DNA of 64,000 nucleotides from the NCBI GenBank assembly GCA_027694045.1, contig JAQEWB010000006.1:84235-148234 (forward strand), written 5' to 3'. This document shows, one piece after another, positions 1 through 8,356 of the stretch. This DNA comes from Bacillaceae bacterium OF18-1A (lineage in GTDB: Bacteria > Bacillota > Bacilli > Bacillales > Bacillaceae_G). How positions within the stretch are numbered: position 1 is the first letter of the stretch; each line of letters begins with the position of its first letter. The notes below the pieces were generated by a model. That model searched no databases. It worked only from the letters and a program-made list of their open reading frames with translations, and was not told where the DNA came from. The translations under genes and the position numbers were made by a program.

Positions 1-482
1 TTGCACTTGGTATGACTTTATCGACTGTCGGTGATTTATTTATGGCAGGGTTGATTCCGATTGGTCATAGGTTAATTGGAGGAATGGTTACCTTTGCATT
101 TGCACATTGTTTTTATGTAAAAGCATTTTTGCAAACCGGTATTTCATGGAATGGTTTTTGGATTGGATTATTCGTATACGGACTCTTTTTAATTATCGGA
201 TGGTTCTTTTTTATCCGAAATGAAAAACAAGATAAACTGTTTACGATAGGGGCTCTAATTTACGGATTGTGGGTTGCGGGAATGGCTTGTTTTGCATTCG
301 CCTTATATTATGAGAACACAGGAATATGGTGGATACCAGCATTTGGTGGTTTACTGTTTGTGATTTCTGATTTTATTATTGGTGTTACAGATATCGGTGG
401 GCGTAAATTGAAGTATGAACCACTTTGGATTTGGTTTACATATGTTGCAGCACAGATGTGTATTGTATATGTAGGATTATAA
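1..482 (+). CDS. YhhN/TMEM86 family lysoplasmalogenase-like membrane protein, 5' end outside window
   Basis: The reading frame is open from the first base of the window, so the true start lies upstream; the first internal ATG is at 12. At least 156 residues are visible with five to six hydrophobic helices. The pattern of a GD near the start, then a GG...FAFAH segment followed by YVKAF, then a DxxIG near the C-terminus, fits the YhhN/TMEM86 family. Members hydrolyse lysoplasmalogens or related vinyl-ether lipids in the membrane, but the role of bacterial members is mostly unknown. It ends in a strong terminator. The family assignment is fairly firm; the substrate is inference. Confidence 0.75.
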   Translation, partial: ALGMTLSTVGDLFMAGLIPIGHRLIGGMVTFAFAHCFYVKAFLQTGISWNGFWIGLFVYGLFLIIGWFFFIRNEKQDKLFTIGALIYGLWVAGMACFAFALYYENTGIWWIPAFGGLLFVISDFIIGVTDIGGRKLKYEPLWIWFTYVAAQMCIVYVGL

Positions 483-485
483 AAA

Positions 486-531
486 GATACTCTCAAAATA
501 GTGCATAAGCTATTTTGAGAGTATCTTTTTT
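486..531 (+). terminator. Rho-independent terminator after the YhhN gene
   Basis: A perfect 16-bp inverted repeat, GATACTCTCAAAATAG and its complement, encloses an 8-nt loop and is followed by six T. It starts four bases after the stop codon. Confidence 0.92.
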
Positions 532-535
532 GTTA

Positions 536-820
536 CTATGCTGCTATATTTTTTTGTTGTAGAGCAGAAAGGCTATATTCGTCAGCGGCTTTATAACCTT
601 GAGATAATAAATCATTGATGTAAAGTTTGTTGTAAATAAAGCAGAATACTAGGTTAGAGGATCCGAATGTAAACATGCTAACGACTAGAATAATTAAAAA
701 ACATTTCCAGTCTCCACGGAACATAGCAGGGAAAAAAACAAAGAAAAATACAGTCTAACTAAAACAAATTTTTGCTTGTTTAATTTAGCGAGTATTTTCA
801 TTTTTAAGTATAACTGTCAT
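536..820 (-). pseudogene. Decayed small membrane-protein gene with two in-frame stop codons
   Basis: The open part (724 down to 536) encodes 62 residues starting MFRGDWKCF, but that ATG has no ribosome site. Reading the same frame upstream to an ATG at 820, which is preceded by a good AGGAAG site, gives MTVILKNENTR, a TAA at 787-785, IKQAKICFS, a TAG at 757-755, then TVFFFVFFPAMFRGDW. This resembles small bacterial proteins that begin with a GFSWTVFFFGFFP-FRGDWK-like stretch. The TAG sits where the Trp codon would be expected (TGG to TAG) and the TAA where a Glu codon fits. I infer a 94-codon ancestor inactivated by two nonsense changes. A sequencing error is possible but would have to occur twice. 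Confidence 0.7.
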
Positions 821-983
821 AGAAAAGTCTTCCTAAATCAATAAAAAGTATATTAGCATAATGGAGGTTGTGAATATTAAATATTTTGAATTTGTTATAT
901 TCTAATTATATAATTCAGAATTTTGTGGCAAATAACCAACTAAATTACTTATAATAAAAATAAAAAGATGATGAGATGGTGGA

Positions 984-1520
984 ATGATGCAAAAGAAAAA
1001 ACGTTGGCGTGAATTCTTTGGGACAATTGCAATTGCATGTTTAGTGGTGTTTTTGGCAAAGATTTTTTTGTTTTTTCCTACGACTGTAAAAGGAGCATCT
1101 ATGAGGCCAACGTTACAAGATGGAGACAAGGTGATTGTTAATAAGTTAGCAAAACAATTTGAAAGCTATGAAAGAGAAGACATTATTGTTGTGAAGACGG
1201 ATAACTTTTATGTAAAGAGAGTGATTGGATTACCTGGTGATGTAATCGAGATGAGAAATGATCAATTATATGTGAATTATGAAGTGAAAGATGAAGCGTA
1301 TTTGAATAGTAATAAAAAACAAGCTGAAAAAAAACTTATGAATTTAACAGAAGACTTCGGACCGATTACAGTTCCTAAAAATAAGATTTTTGTTATGGGA
1401 GACAATCGCTTAATAAGTAAAGATAGTAGAAATGGTTTAGGGCTTATGGATCGAGCTGATGTACTAGGAAAATTAACGGCAATTTATTACCCGTTTGAGC
1501 ATATGAAAATAATAAAGTGA
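984..1520 (+). CDS. lepB: Type I signal peptidase
   Basis: This membrane serine protease (family S26A) removes signal peptides from exported proteins on the outer face of the membrane. A single N-terminal anchor spans about residues 13-31. The catalytic Ser is in GASMRPTL (Ser39), the general-base Lys in YVKRVIGLPGD (Lys78), and the C-terminal GDNR...SKDSR box is complete. At 178 aa it matches Bacillus Sip-type enzymes. ATG at 984 and 987 are adjacent; the GGTGG just upstream fits 987 slightly better. Bacillus cereus-group genomes carry several paralogues, so which Sip this is cannot be told from the window. Confidence 0.93.
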   Translation: MMQKKKRWREFFGTIAIACLVVFLAKIFLFFPTTVKGASMRPTLQDGDKVIVNKLAKQFESYEREDIIVVKTDNFYVKRVIGLPGDVIEMRNDQLYVNYEVKDEAYLNSNKKQAEKKLMNLTEDFGPITVPKNKIFVMGDNRLISKDSRNGLGLMDRADVLGKLTAIYYPFEHMKIIK

Positions 1521-1555
1521 AAAAACCAAGCAAATTTCAGTTTGCTTGGTTTTTT
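1520..1555. terminator. Bidirectional terminator between signal peptidase and the TPR/dynamin-like gene
   Basis: AAAAAACCAAGCAAA pairs with its complement across a 6-nt loop. The A-run and T-run make it usable on both strands, as expected for the converging genes. Confidence 0.88.
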
Positions 1556-1558
1556 ATG

Positions 1559-4327
1559 TTAAACAGTAGGAGACTCATTAGGTACAAAGGCATCTTCATG
1601 TTGCGTGTTAGTGCTTAAAACGAATTTATGTTGTAGCAATTGTAGTTTGAATAATGCTAAAGGATCATGATATGTTTCAGGATTGCTTCTTAATGTTGCT
1701 AATGTTTGTTCGTCTTCTTGTATCTCAAGTTGAGCTGATTCTACATTTTGTTTCAATATGCTAAGTGGATCTTTAAAGAACATCATGATATCACGTTCTA
1801 ATGCCCCTTCAAATACTTCAAATTGAAGGAAGAATTGTTTTGAGATTGTTTGTGCGATTTCTGTATAGTCTTCCGTTTCAATATATTGTTTATATTTGTT
1901 TGCAAGCATAGATTGGTTTTTTTGCATATTACCAAATAGTTTTCCAGCACTTTTTAAGAAAAATTGTGTCGGTGTAAAACGTAATAAAATATTGATGTTT
2001 GTTACTGTAATTCGGTTTGTCATTCTTATAACATCTCGATTCCAATCATCTAGTAGCTTGAAATCACATGGAAGTTTCATACGTTCTTCTTTATACAATT
2101 TATTAAAGGTTTCACTCATTTCATCTAAATAAGATTGAGCTTGAATGAATTCATTATGTGCTGTTTCAATCCATTCTTGGATAGAATGAGTAAATTTAGG
2201 AAGAAGTACTTGCTGTACATGTTTTTGAATACGTTCGTTCATTGCTGTATTTAATTCTTCATGAACGAGTTTAAAATCGCTATCTTCTTGCACAAGGTCA
2301 GAACAACTCTGTAATAATTCAGGAATTTGCGAATGTATATCTTGTGTAATTTCTTCCTTCGTTAAAAGATAAGATTCTGTAATAGAACGAATTTTATCTT
2401 TTTCAAGGGCAGTAAGATTGTTAATAAATCCATTAAGCTTCACTGAGATATGTTTATTCCAGCGTACGGATTTCACTAATGTATTTTCTAATTCTACGCG
2501 TTCATTTACAAGGTATGCGATTGTCTTTTGAGTAAACCATATTAGCTTTTCTATGCGTTCCTTTTCTATATTGCGTTCTGCAAGATTAGAAAGAATAGAC
2601 TCTGTTACATCTCCAAGTTGCTGACTACTCTCTTGTGAAGGAGAGTATGGGAAGAATTGTGAACTTGGGAAATGAACTTTAAGTTTACTAATTAGTTTTT
2701 CATTAATCGTCGTATTATTTGTGTGTAACACGAAATGAATTTGTAAGTTTGGCACTTGTTCACGTAAATAAAGTAACGTATCAAGTTCTTCACCATGTAG
2801 TGGGGAAGAAGAATTTAGTACGTAAACAAGGCTATCTGATGCTTGTAAGTATTCAAAGTATGAGCTGTTTTTATCCAGTTGTCCTTGAACAGATGGTGTA
2901 ACAAGAAATGCAAACTTATTTTTTCTTAAAAATCTACTTGGTAGCTTAATTTCTATACATGTTTTCTCAAGTTCTGATTGAGAAGATGTAGCCATTATTT
3001 GATGGAACTCATCGAGGTTCGGGATATTTCGTATATCTAACTCATTGAATTCTGTTATTTCAGTTTGACTATCATCTTTAAATAGAATAGGAGTTGTTAT
3101 AGTCTCAGTTAAGATGTTCTCTCCTAATATTGAATTGACGAATGACGCTTTGTCATGGTCACTAGTTCCAGCTATTAGTAGTTGTGTAACATTTAAATCA
3201 CATAGTTCATGGACAAGTAGTGTAAATTGCTGGCTTAAATCTACATCATTTTTCTCAGCCCATACGGCAATTGTTTCGAATAAATGAGAAACGGTTTCCA
3301 TATTTACATGTGATTCAGCTGATGAATTAGAAAGTAAGGCTCCAGCACTCTTTACAAGTAATGATTCTAACGTTGTAGGTGAAACTTCATTCCATGCTAA
3401 TACTGCTGCAGAGACAACTAAAGAATCTTTTGTTTTCGTTAAACTAAACCAATTTGTTAATAAGTCCGGTATAAGTCCCTGTAATTCGTGCATGAAATGC
3501 TCACCAGTAATTAATTCAAAGTACGTTTCTTGATAGCGTGCAGAGATTTCGTACCAATCGTCATTATTGTCTGTTTCAATATGTAAGAATAAGTGATTTA
3601 TTGTTTGAATCCAAGGCAGATGTAATGTCTCGTTTTGGTAGCTGTTCCAAAGAGCAATAACAAGTTCTTTAAATTGGACTTGATCAATTGCATACAAAGC
3701 TTTTAAAGATTCATAGAAATATTCTGGTTTGATTTGCTTAGTGAATCCTTTGTTTACATAATTGATTAAAGTGTCGAACCAGTGTAATGATTGTGTTCGA
3801 ATTCCTTCTTGAACGGCAAGTTCGATAGCGTTATTCCAATCTTCTTGTTTTTCATAGAAAGAGCGAGCAATTGCAGTAATATTTGGATAGTCAGGTTGAA
3901 ATGAAACAGCCTCACTAATCGTTTTAAAGGCTAAACCTAAACGATCTTGTTCGATATAAAGAGAAAGAAGTTGTAAGGAAACTTCCATCGTAAGAGTTAT
4001 ATCTTCTGTTTGAATAGATTGATAAATTTCTTCTGCTTTTGGTAAGAATCCTAATTCAAAATAGGCGTCTGCAATATTTTTTGTTGCCCAAAGAGCAAGG
4101 TCGTTATTTACTTTTTCCCATTTAAATATAGCTGCTTCAAAATCTTTATTTTGGTAATAAAATTCACCTTGAGCAAAGCGGATGTTAGAAATGTTGGAGA
4201 ATTCATTTTGAGATTCATTTATATATGCTTCACCGAGTACTTCCGATATCGGAGTAGAAGATGCTTCTGTTAAAAATGTTTTATAGTAAATTTTTTGGAT
4301 GAATTGATTTTCAATGGTCATGTTCAT
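1559..4327 (-). CDS. Large TPR protein with a dynamin-like GTPase domain and degenerate P-loop
   Basis: The protein is 922 aa. Residues about 40-250 are helical and TPR-like (for example FAQGEFYYQNKDFEAAIFKW and FELGFLPKAEEIYQSI). At 387-395 the sequence GTSDHDKAS, followed by FVNSILGENIL, sits where dynamin-like proteins have GxxxxGKS-FINALLGE. The P-loop glycine is Asp and the Ser/Thr after Lys is Ala. The DxxG region reads VTPSVQG and no clear TKxD is seen. The C-terminal 350 residues are predicted helical and coiled, as in dynamin stalks. This looks like a bacterial dynamin-like protein that may bind nucleotide poorly or not at all. A GGGGGGA ribosome site lies too close to the first ATG, so ATG at 4321 may be the real start. 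It appears monocistronic. The function is unknown. Confidence 0.8.
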   Translation of the reverse strand: MNMTIENQFIQKIYYKTFLTEASSTPISEVLGEAYINESQNEFSNISNIRFAQGEFYYQNKDFEAAIFKWEKVNNDLALWATKNIADAYFELGFLPKAEEIYQSIQTEDITLTMEVSLQLLSLYIEQDRLGLAFKTISEAVSFQPDYPNITAIARSFYEKQEDWNNAIELAVQEGIRTQSLHWFDTLINYVNKGFTKQIKPEYFYESLKALYAIDQVQFKELVIALWNSYQNETLHLPWIQTINHLFLHIETDNNDDWYEISARYQETYFELITGEHFMHELQGLIPDLLTNWFSLTKTKDSLVVSAAVLAWNEVSPTTLESLLVKSAGALLSNSSAESHVNMETVSHLFETIAVWAEKNDVDLSQQFTLLVHELCDLNVTQLLIAGTSDHDKASFVNSILGENILTETITTPILFKDDSQTEITEFNELDIRNIPNLDEFHQIMATSSQSELEKTCIEIKLPSRFLRKNKFAFLVTPSVQGQLDKNSSYFEYLQASDSLVYVLNSSSPLHGEELDTLLYLREQVPNLQIHFVLHTNNTTINEKLISKLKVHFPSSQFFPYSPSQESSQQLGDVTESILSNLAERNIEKERIEKLIWFTQKTIAYLVNERVELENTLVKSVRWNKHISVKLNGFINNLTALEKDKIRSITESYLLTKEEITQDIHSQIPELLQSCSDLVQEDSDFKLVHEELNTAMNERIQKHVQQVLLPKFTHSIQEWIETAHNEFIQAQSYLDEMSETFNKLYKEERMKLPCDFKLLDDWNRDVIRMTNRITVTNINILLRFTPTQFFLKSAGKLFGNMQKNQSMLANKYKQYIETEDYTEIAQTISKQFFLQFEVFEGALERDIMMFFKDPLSILKQNVESAQLEIQEDEQTLATLRSNPETYHDPLALFKLQLLQHKFVLSTNTQHEDAFVPNESPTV

Positions 4328-4515
4328 TCCCCCCTGTATAATTTAGAAAAATGATGTTGTATGTAAAAGGGTGTATGTTCTTGCAATAGGTAGAAGTTGC
4401 ATTATATAGACCAGACTATGTTTTTGCTAGATATATCATTTTTCCTGAGAGTTAAACCGTTGCGAAAAATAACTTTCTTTTATTGTAACAAAAAAACAAG
4501 CATATGAATTTTTAT

Positions 4516-4676
4516 TTTTTAATCCAACTATTTGTAGGCAGTAAGACTCCTACATGAAAACTTGATGAATATAGGGAATCTAGGTGGGGTTTTTCCTACC
4601 CGTAAACGCCTGATTGGTGAAGATTAATAATTGGTGGAGTGGAAAAAAATAACACGAATTAAAGTTTCACTTTTAT
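4516..4676 (+). repeat. bcr1-like repeat, diverged full-length copy
   Basis: About 161 bp lies between TTTAT at 4511-4515 and TTTAT at 4672-4676. It aligns with the copy at 5897 through TATTTGTAGGCAGTAAGACT, TAGGTGGGG, CCCGTAAACGCCTGATTGG and the terminal AATTAAAGTTTCACTTTTAT. The 3' hairpin seen in other copies has decayed here. The rest of the 482-bp gap (4328-4809) shows no gene that I can support. Confidence 0.7.
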
Positions 4677-4809
4677 CTTTATGAAAGGAAGGAATAGAAG
4701 TAGAGTTCATTATAAAAACAATGTATAGTGAATATGTATACCATGTTTGTCCTAAAGATAGAAGGGGCACAATATGGAATAACGATCGTGCATAGGATGT
4801 GTCTTCCGA

Positions 4810-5403
4810 ATGGAACAACATATTGGTGAGTTAATCGCACATTATGGGTATTTTGGAATTATTATAGCTTTGGCTGGTGGGATTGTCGGATTACCGATAC
4901 CGGATGAGTTTTTATTAACCTTTGTTGGTTATAATGTTTCAAAAGGAGTTATGTCAGGAACTTCTGCTTTTTTAAGTGGGATGGCTGGTGCGATGTTAGG
5001 TATTACATTAAGCTACATATTAGGTTTAAAACTGGGGCTTCCTGTTTTAAAGAGATATGGGCCAAAAATTAGAATTAAAGAGCATCACATTGAAAAAACA
5101 CATGTTTTATTTGAAAAATACGGTCCATTTCTTTTAATGATTGGTTACTTTATACCAGGAGTACGCCATTTAACAGCCTATTTTGCTGGGGTTTCGAATT
5201 TAACACTTTGGCGTTTTTGTTTGTACGCTTACGGTGGGGCGCTTATTTGGATAAGTGTTTTTATCGGGCTTGGCTGGAAGTTAGGAGAAAAGTGGAGATT
5301 TGTTGAATATAGTTTACATCATTATGGAATATGGATTTTAATTATTTCAGCAGTTGTTACATGTATTGTATGGTTTTACATAAAGAAAAAGAAAAACCGC
5401 TAA
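4810..5403 (+). CDS. DedA family membrane protein
   Basis: The protein is 197 aa with four to five membrane helices and the DedA/SNARE-associated signature: an early PxPDE-type motif (LPIPDEFLL), an amphipathic GxxLG stretch, and the conserved FxPGVRHLTAYFAG re-entrant loop. DedA proteins are proposed to move or scramble phospholipids, including undecaprenyl-phosphate and phosphatidylethanolamine carriers, in a proton-dependent way; the substrate here is unknown. The ATG has only a weak GGAT-type ribosome site 12 bases upstream, so initiation may be inefficient. It ends in a terminator shared with the converging EamA gene. Confidence 0.88.
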   Translation: MEQHIGELIAHYGYFGIIIALAGGIVGLPIPDEFLLTFVGYNVSKGVMSGTSAFLSGMAGAMLGITLSYILGLKLGLPVLKRYGPKIRIKEHHIEKTHVLFEKYGPFLLMIGYFIPGVRHLTAYFAGVSNLTLWRFCLYAYGGALIWISVFIGLGWKLGEKWRFVEYSLHHYGIWILIISAVVTCIVWFYIKKKKNR

Positions 5404-5416
5404 TAGCGGTTTTTTT
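5391..5416. terminator. Bidirectional terminator between dedA-like and EamA genes
   Basis: AAAAACCGCT pairs with AGCGGTTTTT over a 3-nt loop and overlaps the 3' ends of both converging genes. Confidence 0.85.
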
Positions 5417-5843
5417 AGCTGAAAGCAATAAATAGTACACCAGCTGTAATAAAGACTACACCAATGCCAGTCATAAAGTTTAACTTTTCACCGAGTATAA
5501 TCATCGCGAGAATAATAGAAAATACAACGCTTAATTTATCAACAGGAGCTACTTGTGAAACTTTCCCTGTTTTTAGAGCAAGAAAATAAAATAGCCATGA
5601 TGAAGCACCTGCAACTCCACTTAATGTAATAAATAGCAGTGCTTTTTTATTTAAGAGAACATCACCGATATTTTGAAACTTGCCTTGTATAATAATAACT
5701 CCAACCATAAATAAGGCCATAATAATAGAACGAATCGTTGTTGCAACGTTGGCATCGATTCCATCTAACCCGATTTTTCCAAAAATAGATACAAAGGCAG
5801 CAGCAATTGCTGATAATAGTGCAAATAGTAGCCATGAGCTCAT
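5415..5843 (-). CDS. EamA/DMT-family transporter, single-domain
   Basis: This 142-aa protein contains one EamA repeat of about four to five helices. It begins MSSWLLFALLSAIAAAFVSIFGKIG and contains an APVDKLSVVF helix plus a C-terminal GEKLNFMTGIGVVFI helix typical of the family. Full DMT transporters have two such repeats, so this type probably works as a dimer. The substrate cannot be read from the sequence. It is a single gene, with the ribosome site GAGG upstream of the ATG. Confidence 0.85.
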   Translation of the reverse strand: MSSWLLFALLSAIAAAFVSIFGKIGLDGIDANVATTIRSIIMALFMVGVIIIQGKFQNIGDVLLNKKALLFITLSGVAGASSWLFYFLALKTGKVSQVAPVDKLSVVFSIILAMIILGEKLNFMTGIGVVFITAGVLFIAFS

Positions 5844-5896
5844 AGTAAAATTCCTCCAATCTTACATTATTATACATGAAAATCATTCTCATGTAT

Positions 5897-6050
5897 TTCG
5901 CTATGTGCGGATAGTAAGATTTCTACGTCAAAATTCAGTGAAAGTAAAGAAGTTAGGTGGGGGATCAACTGTCCGTAAAAGTCCGATTGGTGAGGACTAA
6001 TAATTAGTGGGGGATGAACAAAACCCCCACTGATTAAAGTTTCACTTTAT
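5897..6050 (+). repeat. bcr1-like repeat, full-length copy (about 154 bp)
   Basis: The copy runs from TTCGCTATGTGCGG to the terminal TTTCACTTTAT. It contains a 3' hairpin in which AGTGGGGG pairs with CCCCCACT around GATGAACAAAA. The left flank is TGTAT, one change from the TTTAT at the right end. Length, TTTAT flanks and terminal stem-loop agree with the published description of bcr1. Confidence 0.8.
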
Positions 6051-6059
6051 AAATAACGA

Positions 6060-6100
6060 AATAATCCCCACCTTATATTTTGAATAAGGTGGGGATTATT
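6060..6100 (-). terminator. Terminator of the 48-aa BH0509-like gene
   Basis: AATAATCCCCACCTTAT pairs with its complement (17 bp, 7-nt loop). It lies directly downstream of the small minus-strand gene ending at 6104. Confidence 0.8.
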
Positions 6101-6103
6101 ATA

Positions 6104-6250
6104 CTACTCTGCAATTTCTTCGTATAAAAAATACGTTACATTATAAATGTGCTCTACTTCATCGTCTGTCATAAATAATAATTCGTCACGCTCAATACCT
6201 TTTTTCTTTTCGATAAACTCAATCATGTTTTTACGTTCTTCTCTCTTCAT
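6104..6250 (-). CDS. Small 48-aa protein, BH0509-like
   Basis: This short gene encodes MKREERKNMIEFIEKKKGIE, then RDELLFMTDDEVEHIYNVTY and FLYEEIAE. An AGGAG site lies 11 bases before the ATG, with a TTG codon directly before the ATG as an alternative start. A perfect terminator follows at 6060-6100. The charged N-terminus followed by MTDDEVEHIY resembles the small BH0509-type family found in Bacillaceae, which has no known function. Intact signals at both ends support a real gene. Confidence 0.7.
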   Translation of the reverse strand: MKREERKNMIEFIEKKKGIERDELLFMTDDEVEHIYNVTYFLYEEIAE

Positions 6251-6407
6251 CAATTTTATTTCTCCTCTCAATCTGTGTTAATACAGTTTATTTAAGTTAA
6301 TGCTATTATATAACAGGATCTTTAGAAAGTTCCACCTATTTTATTGTTTTTTTCAGAAGAACTTTTCGACAAAACAAATCCACATAATGGACCTTGCTTG
6401 TATCCTG

Positions 6408-6484
6408 CATTAACGGCAGAGTGGTGAGGGCTAATAATCAGTGGGGAATGAACAAAACCCCACTGATTAAAGATTCACTTTATA
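6408..6484 (+). repeat. bcr1-like repeat, 3' part only
   Basis: Only the distal half is recognisable: GGTGAGGGCTAATAATCAG, then a hairpin of CAGTGGGG with CCCCACTG, then GATTCACTTTAT. A TTTAT at 6340-6344 may be the old left flank, but the sequence between is unlike other copies. The terminal TTTAT supplies the TAA stop codon of the downstream minus-strand gene. Confidence 0.65.
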
Positions 6485-6896
6485 GTCGTAAAAACTCGGG
6501 TTCAGTCGTACCGGCACCATCGATGTAGTAAATTGTATTAGGATTAATTTTAATAAGAACATAGTTAGGGTCCTCAGCACCGAGCAACCAACGCTTTAAA
6601 CTATTATTCCAAAACTTGTTTTTTAACGTTGGATCTTCTTCGATTGATGCTATACCTTCAACTTCAATATAATCTTCATCTAATTTTTTTCCTTCTCGCC
6701 CGAGTAGTACATGTACATTTGGATTGTTTTCAATATCTGTTATCTTTTTTGATTTTCGATCTGTTGCAATATATAACACAAAATCCTCGTGGAAAAACAT
6801 CATAAAGGAACTATGTGGTTTGTTTTCACGTACAGTGGAAAATACACCAGTTCGTTGACCACCAATAATAGTTGCAATTTTTTCTTTTAAGTGCAT
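6480..6896 (-). CDS. Pyridoxamine 5'-phosphate oxidase-fold general stress protein (YdaG/GSP26-like)
   Basis: The 138-aa protein has the split beta-barrel flavin-binding fold. Visible features are an N-terminal GQRTGVFSTV strand pair, FFHEDFVLYIATDRKSKKITDIENNPNVHVLLG, and a C-terminal KINPNTIYYIDG. This matches the YdaG/general stress protein 26 group, small FMN- or F420-fold proteins induced by stress in Bacillus. The catalytic role is unknown. The stop codon TAA is formed by the TTTAT end of an adjacent bcr1-like repeat, so the C-terminus may have been reset by that insertion. Confidence 0.85.
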   Translation of the reverse strand: MHLKEKIATIIGGQRTGVFSTVRENKPHSSFMMFFHEDFVLYIATDRKSKKITDIENNPNVHVLLGREGKKLDEDYIEVEGIASIEEDPTLKNKFWNNSLKRWLLGAEDPNYVLIKINPNTIYYIDGAGTTEPEFLRL

Positions 6897-7059
6897 ACTT
6901 TTAACCTCTTTTCATAATTTTCTCTGTCTAAATAAAATAATTGAAATATCTTTCATACTGTTTTCTTCAATCTAATTTTTTAAACGTAATTGTGATGAAA
7001 TCGGACAAGTTAGGAGAAGAATAATAATACTATTGAGGAGAAATACATAGGATGAAAGG

Positions 7060-8124
7060 ATGAAAAGCATGTTTAACAAAATATTTCTTATAGTAGCGCT
7101 TATAGGTGTTCCACTTTCTGTGCTAGGAAAAACACTCCATTGGCCCGAAACAATTATGTTCGCTGTATATTGCATTACTATTATTGCATTAGCCGGTTTT
7201 ATGGGGAGAGCGACAGAAAGTTTGGCAATCGTTTCTGGTCCTCGGATAGGGGGATTATTAAATGCTACTTTCGGTAACGCCGTTGAATTAATCATTTCAA
7301 TTTTTGCGCTTCAGGCAGGATTAATTGAAGTCGTATTAGCTTCTTTAACAGGTTCTGTACTTGGAAACTTATTATTGGTAGGAGGGCTATCCTTCTTTGT
7401 AGGAGGCCTTAAATATAAAAGACAAAGCTTTAATGTGTATGATGCGAGGCATAATTCAGCTTTATTAATCTTTGCTGTTGTCGTGGCCTTTGTCATTCCA
7501 GAGATTTTTTCAATGAAGATGGATGCTGGAAAGACGTATCAATTAAGTGTCGGTGTGTCTATTATTATGATTATTATGTACCTTGCAGCGTTGCTATTTA
7601 AGTTAGTTACCCACCGTGGTGTATATCAACATAAAAGTGATGAAATAGCGCATGAGGAAGAGCCAGAGTGGTCGAAAGGAAAAGCGCTGCTTATTTTAGC
7701 GATAGCGACAGTAGCGGTAGCTTATGTGTCGGAGGCGCTCGTTCATACATTTGAGACGGTTGCGAAGTCATTTGGCTGGTCAGAGTTATTTATCGGGGTT
7801 ATTATCGTTGCGATTGTTGGAAATGCAGCGGAACATGCGTCTGCAATTATTATGGCTTATAAAAATAAAGTAAATATTGCAGTTGAAATTGCAGTAGGAT
7901 CCACATTACAGATTGCGATGTTTGTTGCTCCTGTATTAGTACTACTTTCGATGTTTTTTGCACAACGGATGCCTTTAGTATTTACAATACCAGAACTTAT
8001 TTCTATGATTACAGCCGTTTTCTTAACGATTGCAATTTCAAATGATGGAGATACGAACTGGTTTGAAGGCGGCACTTTATTAGCAGCCTATGTCATTATG
8101 GGAATTGGTTTTTATTTATTATGA
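7060..8124 (+). CDS. Ca2+/H+ exchanger, CaCA/CAX family (ChaA/YfkE type)
   Basis: The protein is 354 aa with about 11 helices. The two alpha-repeat signatures of cation/proton exchangers are present: GRATESLAIVSGPRIGG-NATFGNAVELI in the first half and GNAAEHASAIIMA in the second, with the acidic residues that bind Ca2+. An acidic loop (HEEEPEWSKG) separates the halves. B. subtilis YfkE is the close functional relative and lies next to yfkD, as here. ATG 7060 and ATG 7069 are both possible; the AAAGG site fits 7069 better. It probably exports Ca2+ in exchange for protons. Confidence 0.9.
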   Translation: MKSMFNKIFLIVALIGVPLSVLGKTLHWPETIMFAVYCITIIALAGFMGRATESLAIVSGPRIGGLLNATFGNAVELIISIFALQAGLIEVVLASLTGSVLGNLLLVGGLSFFVGGLKYKRQSFNVYDARHNSALLIFAVVVAFVIPEIFSMKMDAGKTYQLSVGVSIIMIIMYLAALLFKLVTHRGVYQHKSDEIAHEEEPEWSKGKALLILAIATVAVAYVSEALVHTFETVAKSFGWSELFIGVIIVAIVGNAAEHASAIIMAYKNKVNIAVEIAVGSTLQIAMFVAPVLVLLSMFFAQRMPLVFTIPELISMITAVFLTIAISNDGDTNWFEGGTLLAAYVIMGIGFYLL

Positions 8125-8158
8125 AAAATAGGCATAACAATTGTACTGAGAGAAAACA

Positions 8159-8314
8159 ATAAAGTGAAACTGTAATTAGTGAGAGATTTTCATCCCTCAC
8201 TAATTACTAGCTCGCACCAACCGGGCTTTTACGGGCAGTTGATTTCCAAATTTATTTCTTTGTTTAATTGGAACATTAAGGTGGAAGTTTTACTACCTGT
8301 TAATGCGGGATAAA
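8159..8314 (-). repeat. bcr1-like repeat, full-length copy in reverse orientation
   Basis: ATAAA at 8159-8163 and ATAAA at 8310-8314 flank about 146 bp. Read on the minus strand it contains GCCCGTAAAAGCCCGGTTGG and a hairpin of TAATTAGTGAGGGATG with CTCACTAATTA, ending in TTTCACTTTAT. Both flanks are intact, so this may be a fairly recent or well-kept copy. Confidence 0.8.
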
Positions 8315-8356
8315 TACAGTAATTTATATACCTTTACGTAGGAAGGAGCCAGACAG

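Noticed and set aside
5680..6000. 106-codon frame antisense to the EamA gene running into the repeat
   Set aside because: Overlaps a clear gene and a repeat; composition is that of an antisense shadow.
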